Assembly (NCBI GenBank): GCA_044371425.1
Contig: JBILTR010000007.1
Span: 1-64,000, forward strand
DNA length: 64,000 bases
Reading direction: 5' to 3'
Origin: JBEISR01 sp044371425
GTDB taxonomy: Bacteria > Planctomycetota > Planctomycetia > Pirellulales > Pirellulaceae
Position numbers and translations under genes: made by a program
Part shown: positions 1 through 7,833 of the stretch, piece by piece
Layout: each line of letters starts with the position of its first letter
Position numbering within the stretch: position 1 is the first letter of the stretch
The notes under the pieces: model-generated
Told to the model about the DNA's origin: nothing
The model's database searches: none
The model's input: the letters and a program-made list of their open reading frames with translations, nothing else

Positions 1-150
1 GTCAGCAGGGGCAAGGTCAGCAGGGGCAAGGTCAGCAGGGGCAAGGTCAGCAGGGGCAAGGTCAGCAGGGGCAAGGTCAGCAGGGGCAAGGTCAGCAGGG
101 ACAAGGTCAGCAGGGGCAAGGTCAGCAAAGTCAAGGACAGCAGGGACAAG
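1..150 (+). repeat. 15-bp tandem repeat encoding GQQGQ
   Basis: Eight head-to-tail copies of GTCAGCAGGGGCAAG fill 1-120; the seventh has one G-to-A change. Two more degenerate copies reach about 150. The unit is a multiple of three, so copy-number changes keep the frame and only alter the length of the Gln/Gly linker. The array continues up to the window edge and may extend beyond it. Confidence 0.95.
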
Positions 151-737
151 GACAACCGAACCAGGCGGAATCCCCTTCGAGCCCACCGTCCAGTACAGGA
201 TCTGGCTGGCGCATGCCGGAACTACCCAATGTCCTGTCGTGGATGCGTCCCCTGTTGATCGCCGTGCTTTCGATCTTCCTGTTGATCTTTGCTGCGATGA
301 ATCTGAGACGCTTTTTCACCTGGTGGGGATCGCTTAGCCAACTCGAAGATGGAGACCAGGGGCAGCCAACGGAGTCAGCTCCCGCGATGCGATCTTTTGC
401 ATCGTACGTCGATCCCTTCGCATCCAACCTGCAGGGATGGAGCGAGAAGAAAGTGGTCACGCATTCGTTTGAAGCGCTGGAGGCGTGGGGCCGCGAGCAT
501 GACGCTGCGCGTCAGGTGGATGAGACAGCGGAGTCGTATGCCGAGCGACTGGCGCGACGATTTCAGATGCCAGGTGGGACTGCCGAAACCCTAGCAACCC
601 AGTACAACCGGGTGCTGTTTGGCAAGGGGCGGCCCGCGCGATCGGAACTGGCACCCTTGGCCAATCTGTGGCGTTGGATGCAGGGAAACAGAACTGCGGC
701 AGCTGTCCCTGCTACTGCTGCAAGGAATGCTCCCTGA
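1..737 (+). CDS. DUF4129-type membrane protein, 3' part (5' end outside window)
   Basis: The frame is open from the window edge to the stop at 735-737, so only the last 244 residues are visible. They begin with about ten GQQGQ repeats forming a hydrophilic linker. A single membrane segment follows (LLIAVLSIFLLIFAAMNL). The C-terminal cytoplasmic domain has the pattern of DUF4129, a domain found at the C terminus of TgpA-like transglutaminase proteins and in BatA/MoxR-type operons: a helix with Arg and Thr before a YAERL-like segment, then TQYNRVLFGKG near the end. The role is unknown; by family it may belong to a membrane-associated peptidase or aerotolerance-type system. An internal ATG at 213 could be mistaken for the start, but the repeat region upstream is in frame and open. 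Its last 26 bases overlap the convergent SGNH hydrolase gene. Confidence 0.75.
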   Translation, partial: QQGQGQQGQGQQGQGQQGQGQQGQGQQGQGQQGQGQQGQGQQSQGQQGQGQPNQAESPSSPPSSTGSGWRMPELPNVLSWMRPLLIAVLSIFLLIFAAMNLRRFFTWWGSLSQLEDGDQGQPTESAPAMRSFASYVDPFASNLQGWSEKKVVTHSFEALEAWGREHDAARQVDETAESYAERLARRFQMPGGTAETLATQYNRVLFGKGRPARSELAPLANLWRWMQGNRTAAAVPATAARNAP

Positions 738-1476
738 GCGCATCGAGAAATAGTTTGGACCAGATGGCATAGCCTTCTTCGTTGAGGTGGAGTCTGTCCT
801 CCACAAACAGCTCCGCGCGCGGCTGGCCTTGACTGTCCAAGAAAAGAGATTCTGTGGCAAGAAAATGGACCTTGGGGTACTTCTTGGCCTGCTGCTGGAA
901 CTGCAGATTGACCTGCTGAATTCGAGGCCAATATTCGAATCGCGAGGGCGTCGGCGTCACGGCCACCAGGAAGATGGTCGCATTAGGCTGGGCGTACCGA
1001 ACAGCACGCACCACGACCTCGGCCAGGCGCCCGGCGATTTCCGGCGTGACATCCAGTTCCTTCCCCGTGATGTCGTTGGCGATGAAGAGGAACACCGCCT
1101 GAAACTCCAACCTCGCCAACAAGGCAGGAGCATGGATGGCCAAATCGCGGTACCTGGCACTTCCATAACCTCGGCGCACGATCTTGTAGGGAGCAAGATC
1201 CTGAGCGGCATCTTCCCAAAGGCGAAAACTAGAACTTCCCAGTAGCACGACCGCATTGGGTCCCCCTTCCGACAGATTGCCGCTTGCCAGGCGAGCGACA
1301 TCTTCCTCCCATTTCTTGGCATCCTCCCGAAAAGGAAGCAGCAACTCCTGCACCTCGGGGTCGTCGTGCGGATTGGCCTGCTGTGCAACAGCCCCCAGCG
1401 GAGATAGCAGCCACATCAAAAGAAGCATTGGATACAGGATGCAAAACCGCAGAGGATGACTCATAGCCATTCGCAT
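712..1476 (-). CDS. secreted SGNH/GDSL-family hydrolase
   Basis: The 254-residue protein has an N-terminal signal peptide (hydrophobic run about residues 8-31, ending AVAQQA). It shows the SGNH blocks: a GSSS nucleophile block near residue 80 (Ser82 in place of the Ser of GDS), glycines near 103-105, an Asn in FIAND at about 134, and Asp227-x-x-His230 in DRLHLN. Members hydrolyse esters, often acetyl groups on polysaccharides; the substrate here cannot be inferred. The Asp of the classical GDS triad is replaced by Ser, as is common in planctomycete members. The start is uncertain because three ATGs lie within the first six codons and none has a clear Shine-Dalgarno sequence. It is convergent with the DUF4129 gene and overlaps its last 26 bases. 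Confidence 0.85.
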   Translation of the reverse strand: MRMAMSHPLRFCILYPMLLLMWLLSPLGAVAQQANPHDDPEVQELLLPFREDAKKWEEDVARLASGNLSEGGPNAVVLLGSSSFRLWEDAAQDLAPYKIVRRGYGSARYRDLAIHAPALLARLEFQAVFLFIANDITGKELDVTPEIAGRLAEVVVRAVRYAQPNATIFLVAVTPTPSRFEYWPRIQQVNLQFQQQAKKYPKVHFLATESLFLDSQGQPRAELFVEDRLHLNEEGYAIWSKLFLDALREHSLQQ

Positions 1477-1557
1477 TCAAAGAGGGGATGGAAAGGAGCT
1501 AACTACCGGCGGTCTGGTTGCGCAGCTTCATGGAAGAGCTAGGCTTGGGAAGAAGGT

Positions 1558-2355
1558 TCAAGTCTCGGATTCGGATGCCGTCGTGAATTCCCGCCAGCGC
1601 AAAATCGCCACGGCGACAACCAAGAATGCCACGGTCATCGCCAGCAGGATGGTGGTATGCCATAGCAGACTGCCCTGCCCGAAGTAGGCCTGAAACACCA
1701 CATTGTCCTGAGCCATCGATTCATCGAACCCCAGCCCCCGAACCAAAAGGCAGCGAAGGCGATGCTGGATCGTAATCAAATTGATTGCGGCAGGGATGGT
1801 CGATGCGGCGGCTTCGAAGAGGATGCCATAGATGATCCCAACCACCATGGACCGTTTGGGAACGATCACACCGATCAGAAGAAAAACGGCTGCATAGGCG
1901 ATGCACGAAAGGACCGAGAGGCTGTTTTGAACCACCAACATTCTCAGCACCTCCTCCCGTACCAATACCAAGGTGCTGAGCGTCGAGGCGATCAATCCAA
2001 CGGGGAGCGCCCAGGTCACGGCGGCTAGGTATTTTCCCAACAGCACAGCGACGGGACCATCCGGACGAACCGCCAGATAGACCCAGCTTCGCCCTTCCAG
2101 TTCCGACGCAATGGAGGGAGTGGCCCAAAGGAAGACCGCCATGATGCAGGCGATGGAGGGGGCAAGCGCAAAAATGGCGATGGCAGCCCCTTGCCATGGA
2201 ATCTCAAAACTTCCGGCAGTCCATCGCATGAGCAACAGGAGAGCCGGCGGGAAAAGCGCCAGAGTCGCCATCCAGGTCATCCTTGGCCAGGTCAATGCGC
2301 GGCGCCACTCAAACTGAAACACGGCGACAATGCGTTCGATCAGGGTAGCGTTCAT
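1558..2355 (-). CDS. ABC-2 type transporter permease
   Basis: This 265-residue integral membrane protein has about six hydrophobic segments and the arrangement of ABC-2 permeases. It starts inside the end of the upstream ATPase gene (ATGA overlap at 2352-2355), so the two are translationally coupled and probably form one transporter. It is the last gene of the leftward operon ATPase-permease-ATPase-permease. The substrate is unknown. Such pairs in planctomycetes are often annotated as drug or lipid exporters, but nothing in the sequence decides this. Confidence 0.85.
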   Translation of the reverse strand: MNATLIERIVAVFQFEWRRALTWPRMTWMATLALFPPALLLLMRWTAGSFEIPWQGAAIAIFALAPSIACIMAVFLWATPSIASELEGRSWVYLAVRPDGPVAVLLGKYLAAVTWALPVGLIASTLSTLVLVREEVLRMLVVQNSLSVLSCIAYAAVFLLIGVIVPKRSMVVGIIYGILFEAAASTIPAAINLITIQHRLRCLLVRGLGFDESMAQDNVVFQAYFGQGSLLWHTTILLAMTVAFLVVAVAILRWREFTTASESET

Positions 2356-3278
2356 GCGATGCCTCGATGCAGTTTCATCAAGGAGTGAAAGACATCCTGC
2401 AACGAATCGTCGGAGGAACGGACTTCGAAAATTTCCAAGGCACCGCTGACCGACTGCTCCGCCAGGAATTGAGCCAATTCCCGCCCGGAACCGGTCGTGG
2501 CGTGCAGACGATCGGCTTCGACCCGAACCGAATCGACCAGGCCACTGACAACCAGCTGAGCGGCTAGCTTCCGGGGCTCGTTGAGCGCTAGCTCCACGGT
2601 TGCAGGAACGCTGGTCAGCAGCCGACTGATTTCTTCCGTGGAACCACTCGCCAGCAGGCGACCGCCGGAAATCAGCAGAAACGACCTAGTCAACGACTCG
2701 ATCTCATGCAGCACATGGCTTGCAATCAGAAGGCTTCTACCTTCCGCAATCCATTGCTGCAGCAGGGTGGTCATGGCGTGCCTGGCGATCGGGTCGAGGC
2801 CGGAAAAGGCTTCATCGAGAATCAGCAGCTCGGGTTCGTGAGCGATCGCCTGAGCCAATCGGGTGCGCTGCCGCATGCCTCGAGAGAAGGTCGAAATCTT
2901 TCGATCCTGGACCTCGGCTAGCTGCACTCGCGCCATGGCGCGAGCGGCCATCTGACGCGCGTCGGCGGAACGAAAGCCTTGTAGCTGCGTCAGATAAGTG
3001 ACCCACTCGATCGCCGACACATCCGCGTACATCCCTTCACTGCCGGGGAGATAACCGAGTCGCCTGAGCAGTGCGGGGTCGCGCGGCGCATGCCCTAGCA
3101 CCGTAAGTTTTCCTTTCGACGGACGCAATTGGCCCGTGATCAGATTCAGCAGCGTCGATTTTCCTGCGCCATTGGGCCCCAGGATGCCATGAGCCCCTTC
3201 GGGCAAAGTCAGAGTCACATCGTTGACTCCGATGACGATGCCGTAAAGTCGCGTGACCTGTTCCAGTGAAAGCAGCAT
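2352..3278 (-). CDS. ABC transporter ATP-binding protein
   Basis: This 308-residue cytoplasmic ATPase of the CcmA/DrrA type has Walker A LGPNGAGKS near residues 33-41, a signature helix reading FSRGMRQR instead of LSGGQ, and Walker B LLILDEAFSGLDP, where Ala replaces the usual Pro after DE. A His switch follows (ASHVLHEIE). A C-terminal extension of about 90 residues after the nucleotide-binding domain is typical of ABC-2 partners. It overlaps the permease downstream by four bases and follows the other permease by 16 bases, consistent with one operon. Confidence 0.92.
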   Translation of the reverse strand: MLLSLEQVTRLYGIVIGVNDVTLTLPEGAHGILGPNGAGKSTLLNLITGQLRPSKGKLTVLGHAPRDPALLRRLGYLPGSEGMYADVSAIEWVTYLTQLQGFRSADARQMAARAMARVQLAEVQDRKISTFSRGMRQRTRLAQAIAHEPELLILDEAFSGLDPIARHAMTTLLQQWIAEGRSLLIASHVLHEIESLTRSFLLISGGRLLASGSTEEISRLLTSVPATVELALNEPRKLAAQLVVSGLVDSVRVEADRLHATTGSGRELAQFLAEQSVSGALEIFEVRSSDDSLQDVFHSLMKLHRGIA

Positions 3279-3294
3279 GCTTGGACTCCTCTCC

Positions 3295-4278
3295 TCAAGC
3301 TCGCATCGGCGCAGCGACTCGCCGAAACAACAGAATCAAGGAACCCACGGTGATCGCCAGCAACAGAAGGATTGCAGGCCACACCCACTGATTCGACTGC
3401 TGAAATCCAAAGACATACGACTGGACCGCTCCCAGGATCTGATAGGGACTGGTCAGCAACTCCCAGCCTGGCTGATAGACCTCGCGCCTCGACTGGGCCT
3501 GAAAAGTCGGGATGGCCGTCAAGGACGAGTAAGCGACATGCCCCATCAGCCAGATGGCGAACCAGGAGAACGCGGCATAGCGGGATTCCAGCGTCATCGA
3601 GGAAATGGCCAGTGCCCCCAGCGTCGTCGGAACGATCAGACATGCGGATGCCACCAGGACTCGCAATGGCAGGTCCCAGGTCATCCAGAAGACCGAAAGG
3701 GAAGGGGACAGCAGCAACCCCACCAGATACAGCAGCAGGGCAGGGCCGGTGGAGATCAGGAGGAGGAAAAAGGCGACGACACCGAACTTCCCCAGGATGT
3801 ATTCCCATCGGTCGATCGGTCGGGAAAAGTAGATCAAGTAAGCGCGTGTGCGCAAGTCTTGGGAGATCAGCGGTGGGGCGACGATGCCGACCAGGATCAC
3901 CATGAGGAACGCCTGGGTGTTGCGCAGCATGGTCAGTAGCAGGAACGACCAGACGCTATGCCGGACCATCTGAAATTGCTCGGGAGTCGGATCGGACGGA
4001 ACCCCGTCCAAAATCGACGCCATCGGCGTTCCCCTCGCCATCCCTCGCATGGCTCGTTCAAACATCGTCCAGCTCTGCGGATCCCTCCCGGACTGCTCAA
4101 AAAAGAAGATCGGAATGGAAAAGAAAACAAGGGGAAAGAGCGCCGCTAGCAGCAGACGTTTCAGCCAAAGCGATTTCCAGGCCCGCTGCACGCCGGTAGT
4201 GGTGATCGCCAGCCATCGTCGCCAAGCAGCCACTCGGGTCTCATTCCATGGTCGGTAGCCGGTACTATGAATCGGCAT
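3295..4278 (-). CDS. ABC-2 type transporter permease
   Basis: The 327-residue membrane protein has an N-terminal membrane segment (LLLAALFPLVFFSIPIFFF), a large extracytoplasmic loop of about 80 residues, and five further hydrophobic helices. This layout is typical of ABC-2 permeases with an extended first loop. Its start overlaps the last 14 bases of the upstream ATPase gene, so the two are very likely partners. It is the second gene of the four-gene operon. The substrate is unknown. Confidence 0.85.
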   Translation of the reverse strand: MPIHSTGYRPWNETRVAAWRRWLAITTTGVQRAWKSLWLKRLLLAALFPLVFFSIPIFFFEQSGRDPQSWTMFERAMRGMARGTPMASILDGVPSDPTPEQFQMVRHSVWSFLLLTMLRNTQAFLMVILVGIVAPPLISQDLRTRAYLIYFSRPIDRWEYILGKFGVVAFFLLLISTGPALLLYLVGLLLSPSLSVFWMTWDLPLRVLVASACLIVPTTLGALAISSMTLESRYAAFSWFAIWLMGHVAYSSLTAIPTFQAQSRREVYQPGWELLTSPYQILGAVQSYVFGFQQSNQWVWPAILLLLAITVGSLILLFRRVAAPMRA

Positions 4279-5218
4279 GCTGCGTCCCCCCAGTGGCTGC
4301 CTGCACCGCTTCCAGAAAAATCATCTCCATCGAATTCCTGGCCGGCGTCATCGATCGAATCACGCACTGCGAATCGCGAGCCGCCGTCCAGATCCGCCGC
4401 TGCATTTCGTGCGTATCCCCAGCGATTTCCCATCCTTCCGGCTGCAACGGACGAAACGTCAGCCCCTGCCGCTCCAGCGATTCGGTCCACGCGGCCACAG
4501 GCCCCGTGATCCGCACCGTCATCGCTGGGGAAACCGGCCGCGACAATTCCTCCAGCGACTGCGACAGAACCACTCGTCCTGCCGCCAAGATCACCACATG
4601 ACTGCTGACGCTTTGCACATCGGGCAGAATGTGCGTGCACAAAAGAACGCTCTTGCCATGGTCGCGAGCTAGAATTCGGATTCGACTGAGCATCGCGTCC
4701 CGCTCGTCGGGATCCAGCCCCGCCGTCGGCTCATCGAGAATCAATAGCGGCGGATCGTGCACCAGCGCTTGCGCGAATTTCAGCTTCTGACGCATCCCTG
4801 TCGAATAGGTTTCGACGGTGCGATAGCGTTCCTGTCCCGCGCCGCAAAAATCGAGAATCTCGTGGGCTCGCCGCAGCCCTTCTAAGCGAGGCAGCGAATT
4901 GAGCCGAGCGGCAAACTGCACCGACTCGACACCCGTCAGACTAGGAACGTAGCAATCGTCCTCCGGCATGAAGCCGACCTGCTGGCGAACCAGCTTCCCC
5001 TGGGTCGATGCATCGACTCCCAGGACACTGACTTGTCCACTGCTAGCGCGAAGCAGCCCAAGCACGATTTTGATCAACGTGCTCTTCCCCGCGCCATTGG
5101 GACCCAGCAGGCCGGTGATCCCGGCTGGGATGGTGGTGGTAATGTCTTGTAGAGCTCGCACCTTCCCGAAGGTCTTGGTGACCTTTTGGAACTCCATCAC
5201 CTGGTCCGTTCGCGACAA
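4265..5218 (-). CDS. ABC transporter ATP-binding protein (first gene of operon)
   Basis: An ABC-2 type ATPase with Walker A LLGPNGAGKST about 30 residues after MEFQKVTK, signature YSTGMRQKL, and Walker B LLILDEPTAGLDP. The His switch is in LCTHILPDV. The start chosen is a TTG at 5218, preceded at five bases by GGGGAGG; a GTG further out (5236) and an ATG at 5197 are possible but lack such a site. It leads the leftward operon and is divergent from the DUF1549 operon. A C-terminal domain of about 90 residues probably contacts the permease or regulates turnover. Confidence 0.9.
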   Translation of the reverse strand: MSRTDQVMEFQKVTKTFGKVRALQDITTTIPAGITGLLGPNGAGKSTLIKIVLGLLRASSGQVSVLGVDASTQGKLVRQQVGFMPEDDCYVPSLTGVESVQFAARLNSLPRLEGLRRAHEILDFCGAGQERYRTVETYSTGMRQKLKFAQALVHDPPLLILDEPTAGLDPDERDAMLSRIRILARDHGKSVLLCTHILPDVQSVSSHVVILAAGRVVLSQSLEELSRPVSPAMTVRITGPVAAWTESLERQGLTFRPLQPEGWEIAGDTHEMQRRIWTAARDSQCVIRSMTPARNSMEMIFLEAVQAATGGTQHADS

Positions 5219-5568
5219 CGCTACCTCCCCATCCACTCACCAGAGGCTACCTCTCCGACTGGTCGGCTGAATCGCCAGACTCCCGTCGCCCTGCCTCCGC
5301 ATTCTAACCCGCCCATCGGCGCGATGGCGGTCGGCCAGAATCTTCCCAGGGTTTGCCCTTCGGATCGCCCGATTCCTTCTTGGTCTTTTTCAGTTCCATG
5401 GCGACCAAAACCTTTCTTTTTTGAGCCGACCTGCAGGCTTTGCAATGGACGGCGGTCGTTTGGAGCTATTAGACTAAATGATTGCAGAAAAGCATCTGCC
5501 CCGCCTGATTCTCCGTCAGTGACCCCAGGGCGACCTGGCCCTCCGAAGTCCCTGCAAGGATCGCCTTC
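5219..5568. other. divergent intergenic region, ABC operon / DUF1549 operon
   Basis: About 350 bases between two outward-reading operons, so both promoters should lie here. I see no convincing -35/-10 pairs, riboswitch or operator. A short T/A-rich stretch lies near 5416-5422. Confidence 0.5.
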
Positions 5569-7821
5569 ATGCATTCCCACCCACCGCTCCTGGCCGCTTG
5601 GAACTGGATCATTCAGAGGGTCCTCTGCCCAGCCGCTTTGCTACTGTCCAGCCACTGCCATGCGGCAGATCCATCCGCCCCTGGTGCAGCGGTCAGTTTC
5701 ATTCACGACGTCGTTCCTGTACTGACCAAAGCAGGTTGCAATGCTGGGATCTGCCACGCAAAAGCAGGCAACGGCCAGAATGGATTCCAGCTGTCCCTGC
5801 TGGGTTTTGAACCCCAGGAGGATTACGACCACTTGGTCAAAGAGAGTCGTGGACGGAGGCTGTCGCTGGCTGCGCCCGAACAAAGCCTTCTACTGCAGAA
5901 AGCGGCTGGCATCGTTCCGCATCGAGGCGGCGTGCGTTTGGCCGTCGAGTCCGATGGGTACCAAAAGCTGCTCCACTGGATCCGCCAAGGAGCCCCTTAC
6001 GATGGCGCGACGGCCCCCAAACTCCAGTCGCTGGAGGTCCTCCCCGATCGAGGCGTAGCGACAAGAGGCAGTTCCGTGCAGCTACAGGTGTGGGGACTGT
6101 TCTCCGATGGATCCCGGCGCGACGTAACCGCTCTGGCGCTTTTTGAATCGAACGATCCGGCGATGGCCGAAGCCGCTCCCGACGGTTCGGTCAAGATCGG
6201 CCAGATTCCTGGCAAGGTGGCGATCATGGTTCGCTTTGAAGGCCAGGTCGCGGTGCATCACGCCGCCGTTCCATTGGGTGAACCGGTGGTGACGGTTCCG
6301 CCAATCCGCAACTTCGTCGATCAGCACCTGTTTCGCAATTTGCAGGAACTGGGGATCCCTCCTTCGCCCGTCTGCGACGACGCAACCTTCGTCCGACGTG
6401 TGGCGCTGGACGTGGCCGGCCGATTGCCGCGTCCCGAAGAATTGGAGGCGTACTGGGCGACCCCGGAAGACCACCGCCGCGACTGGTGGGTTGAACGGCT
6501 GCTGGCCAGTGGGGAGTATGCCGATTTCTTCGCCAACAAGTGGACGGCGATGCTGAAGAATCGCCGCGATGACGCCAGCGACATCACCTCCAACTTCGCC
6601 TTCTACAGCTGGGTCCGCGATAGCCTTCTGGCGAACAAACCCTACGACACGATGGTGCGTGAACTCCTTGCGGCAACCGGCACCGTCCTCACCAATCCAC
6701 CAGTCGCCTGGTACAAACGGGTGAAGGACCCCAAGCAGCAGGTGGAGGATGTGGCCCAACTGTTCCTGGGAGTCCGCATGCAGTGCGCTCAGTGCCACCA
6801 CCATCCTTTTGAACGATGGAGCCAGGAAGACTATTACCGTATGTCGGCCTTCTTCACCCAGGTGGGCCGCAAACCAACCTCAACGCGAGGCGAGGACAGC
6901 ATCTTCCACAAGCGCGGTATCGCCACAGCGGTCCACGTCAAAACGGGAGCCAAATTGACTCCGGCCCCGCTGGGAAGCCCGCCGCTGCAACTGCCACCCG
7001 ATGAGGACCCCCGATTGAAATTGGCCGACTGGATGCGGGATCCCGCCAATCCGTTCTTCGCCAAATCCTTGGTCAATCGCTACTGGAAACACTTCTTCCG
7101 CCGAGGTCTGATCGAACCGGAAGATGATATCCGCGACAGCAATCCCCCCAGCAATCCAGAACTTCTTCTTGCACTGGAATCCCATTTCCGCGACTCGGGT
7201 TTCGACCTGAAAGATCTGGTGCGAACGATCGTTCGGTCCCATGCCTACCAGTTGAGCTCACAGCCCACCGGCGGCAATTTGGTCGACCAGCAGAATTATT
7301 CGCGATACTACCCCAGACGCCTTCAGGCGGAAGTCCTTCTCGACTCCGTCGATGACCTGACCGGCTCTCGGACCGATTTCGCCAATCTCCCCCCAGGGAC
7401 TCGCGCGATCGCACTTCCAGACAATAGCTACAACAACGCCTCGCCCTTCCTTCGAGTCTTCGGAAGGCCGGAAAATGAAAGTGTCTGCGAATGCGAGCGG
7501 ATCCAAACCTCCAGCCTCGCTCAGAGTCTTCATCTGATCAATGCCGGTGATGTCAAAGCGAAACTCCAGAATCCCCAAGGGCGGATCGAGCTGCTTTTGA
7601 AGGATCAGATCCCCGAGGAACAGGCGGTCCGCCTGCTCTACCGCGCGGCCTTCGCTCGCGATCCCAATGAAGGGGAACTGCGGACGGCGATCGAGTATCT
7701 GCAAACCGTTCCGAACGATGCTGCCGGCAATCCGATCGATCCTGCACGCGCCAAACGCGAAAACTTCCAGGATCTGGTCTGGTCGCTGATCAACACCAAG
7801 GAATTCCTGTTCAACCACTGA
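5569..7821 (+). CDS. DUF1549/DUF1553 protein with cytochrome-like motifs and Ig-like domain
   Basis: The 750-residue exported protein has a signal peptide ending near residue 33. A planctomycete cytochrome-like domain follows with C57-x4-C62-H63, an unusual CX4CH spacing. A BIG2-like Ig domain lies at about 160-240, DUF1549 at about 250-440 with a second motif C406-x2-C409-H410 (CAQCHHHPF), and DUF1553 to the end (NRYWKHFFRRGLIEP). These proteins are greatly expanded in planctomycetes and are usually paired with DUF1501 proteins, as here. The role is unproven; haem binding and polysaccharide or sulfatase-linked functions have been proposed. The start is supported by AAGGA nine bases upstream. 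It is the first of three genes, with 12 bases to the next. Confidence 0.92.
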   Translation: MHSHPPLLAAWNWIIQRVLCPAALLLSSHCHAADPSAPGAAVSFIHDVVPVLTKAGCNAGICHAKAGNGQNGFQLSLLGFEPQEDYDHLVKESRGRRLSLAAPEQSLLLQKAAGIVPHRGGVRLAVESDGYQKLLHWIRQGAPYDGATAPKLQSLEVLPDRGVATRGSSVQLQVWGLFSDGSRRDVTALALFESNDPAMAEAAPDGSVKIGQIPGKVAIMVRFEGQVAVHHAAVPLGEPVVTVPPIRNFVDQHLFRNLQELGIPPSPVCDDATFVRRVALDVAGRLPRPEELEAYWATPEDHRRDWWVERLLASGEYADFFANKWTAMLKNRRDDASDITSNFAFYSWVRDSLLANKPYDTMVRELLAATGTVLTNPPVAWYKRVKDPKQQVEDVAQLFLGVRMQCAQCHHHPFERWSQEDYYRMSAFFTQVGRKPTSTRGEDSIFHKRGIATAVHVKTGAKLTPAPLGSPPLQLPPDEDPRLKLADWMRDPANPFFAKSLVNRYWKHFFRRGLIEPEDDIRDSNPPSNPELLLALESHFRDSGFDLKDLVRTIVRSHAYQLSSQPTGGNLVDQQNYSRYYPRRLQAEVLLDSVDDLTGSRTDFANLPPGTRAIALPDNSYNNASPFLRVFGRPENESVCECERIQTSSLAQSLHLINAGDVKAKLQNPQGRIELLLKDQIPEEQAVRLLYRAAFARDPNEGELRTAIEYLQTVPNDAAGNPIDPARAKRENFQDLVWSLINTKEFLFNH

Positions 7822-7833
7822 GGATCCAGACTG

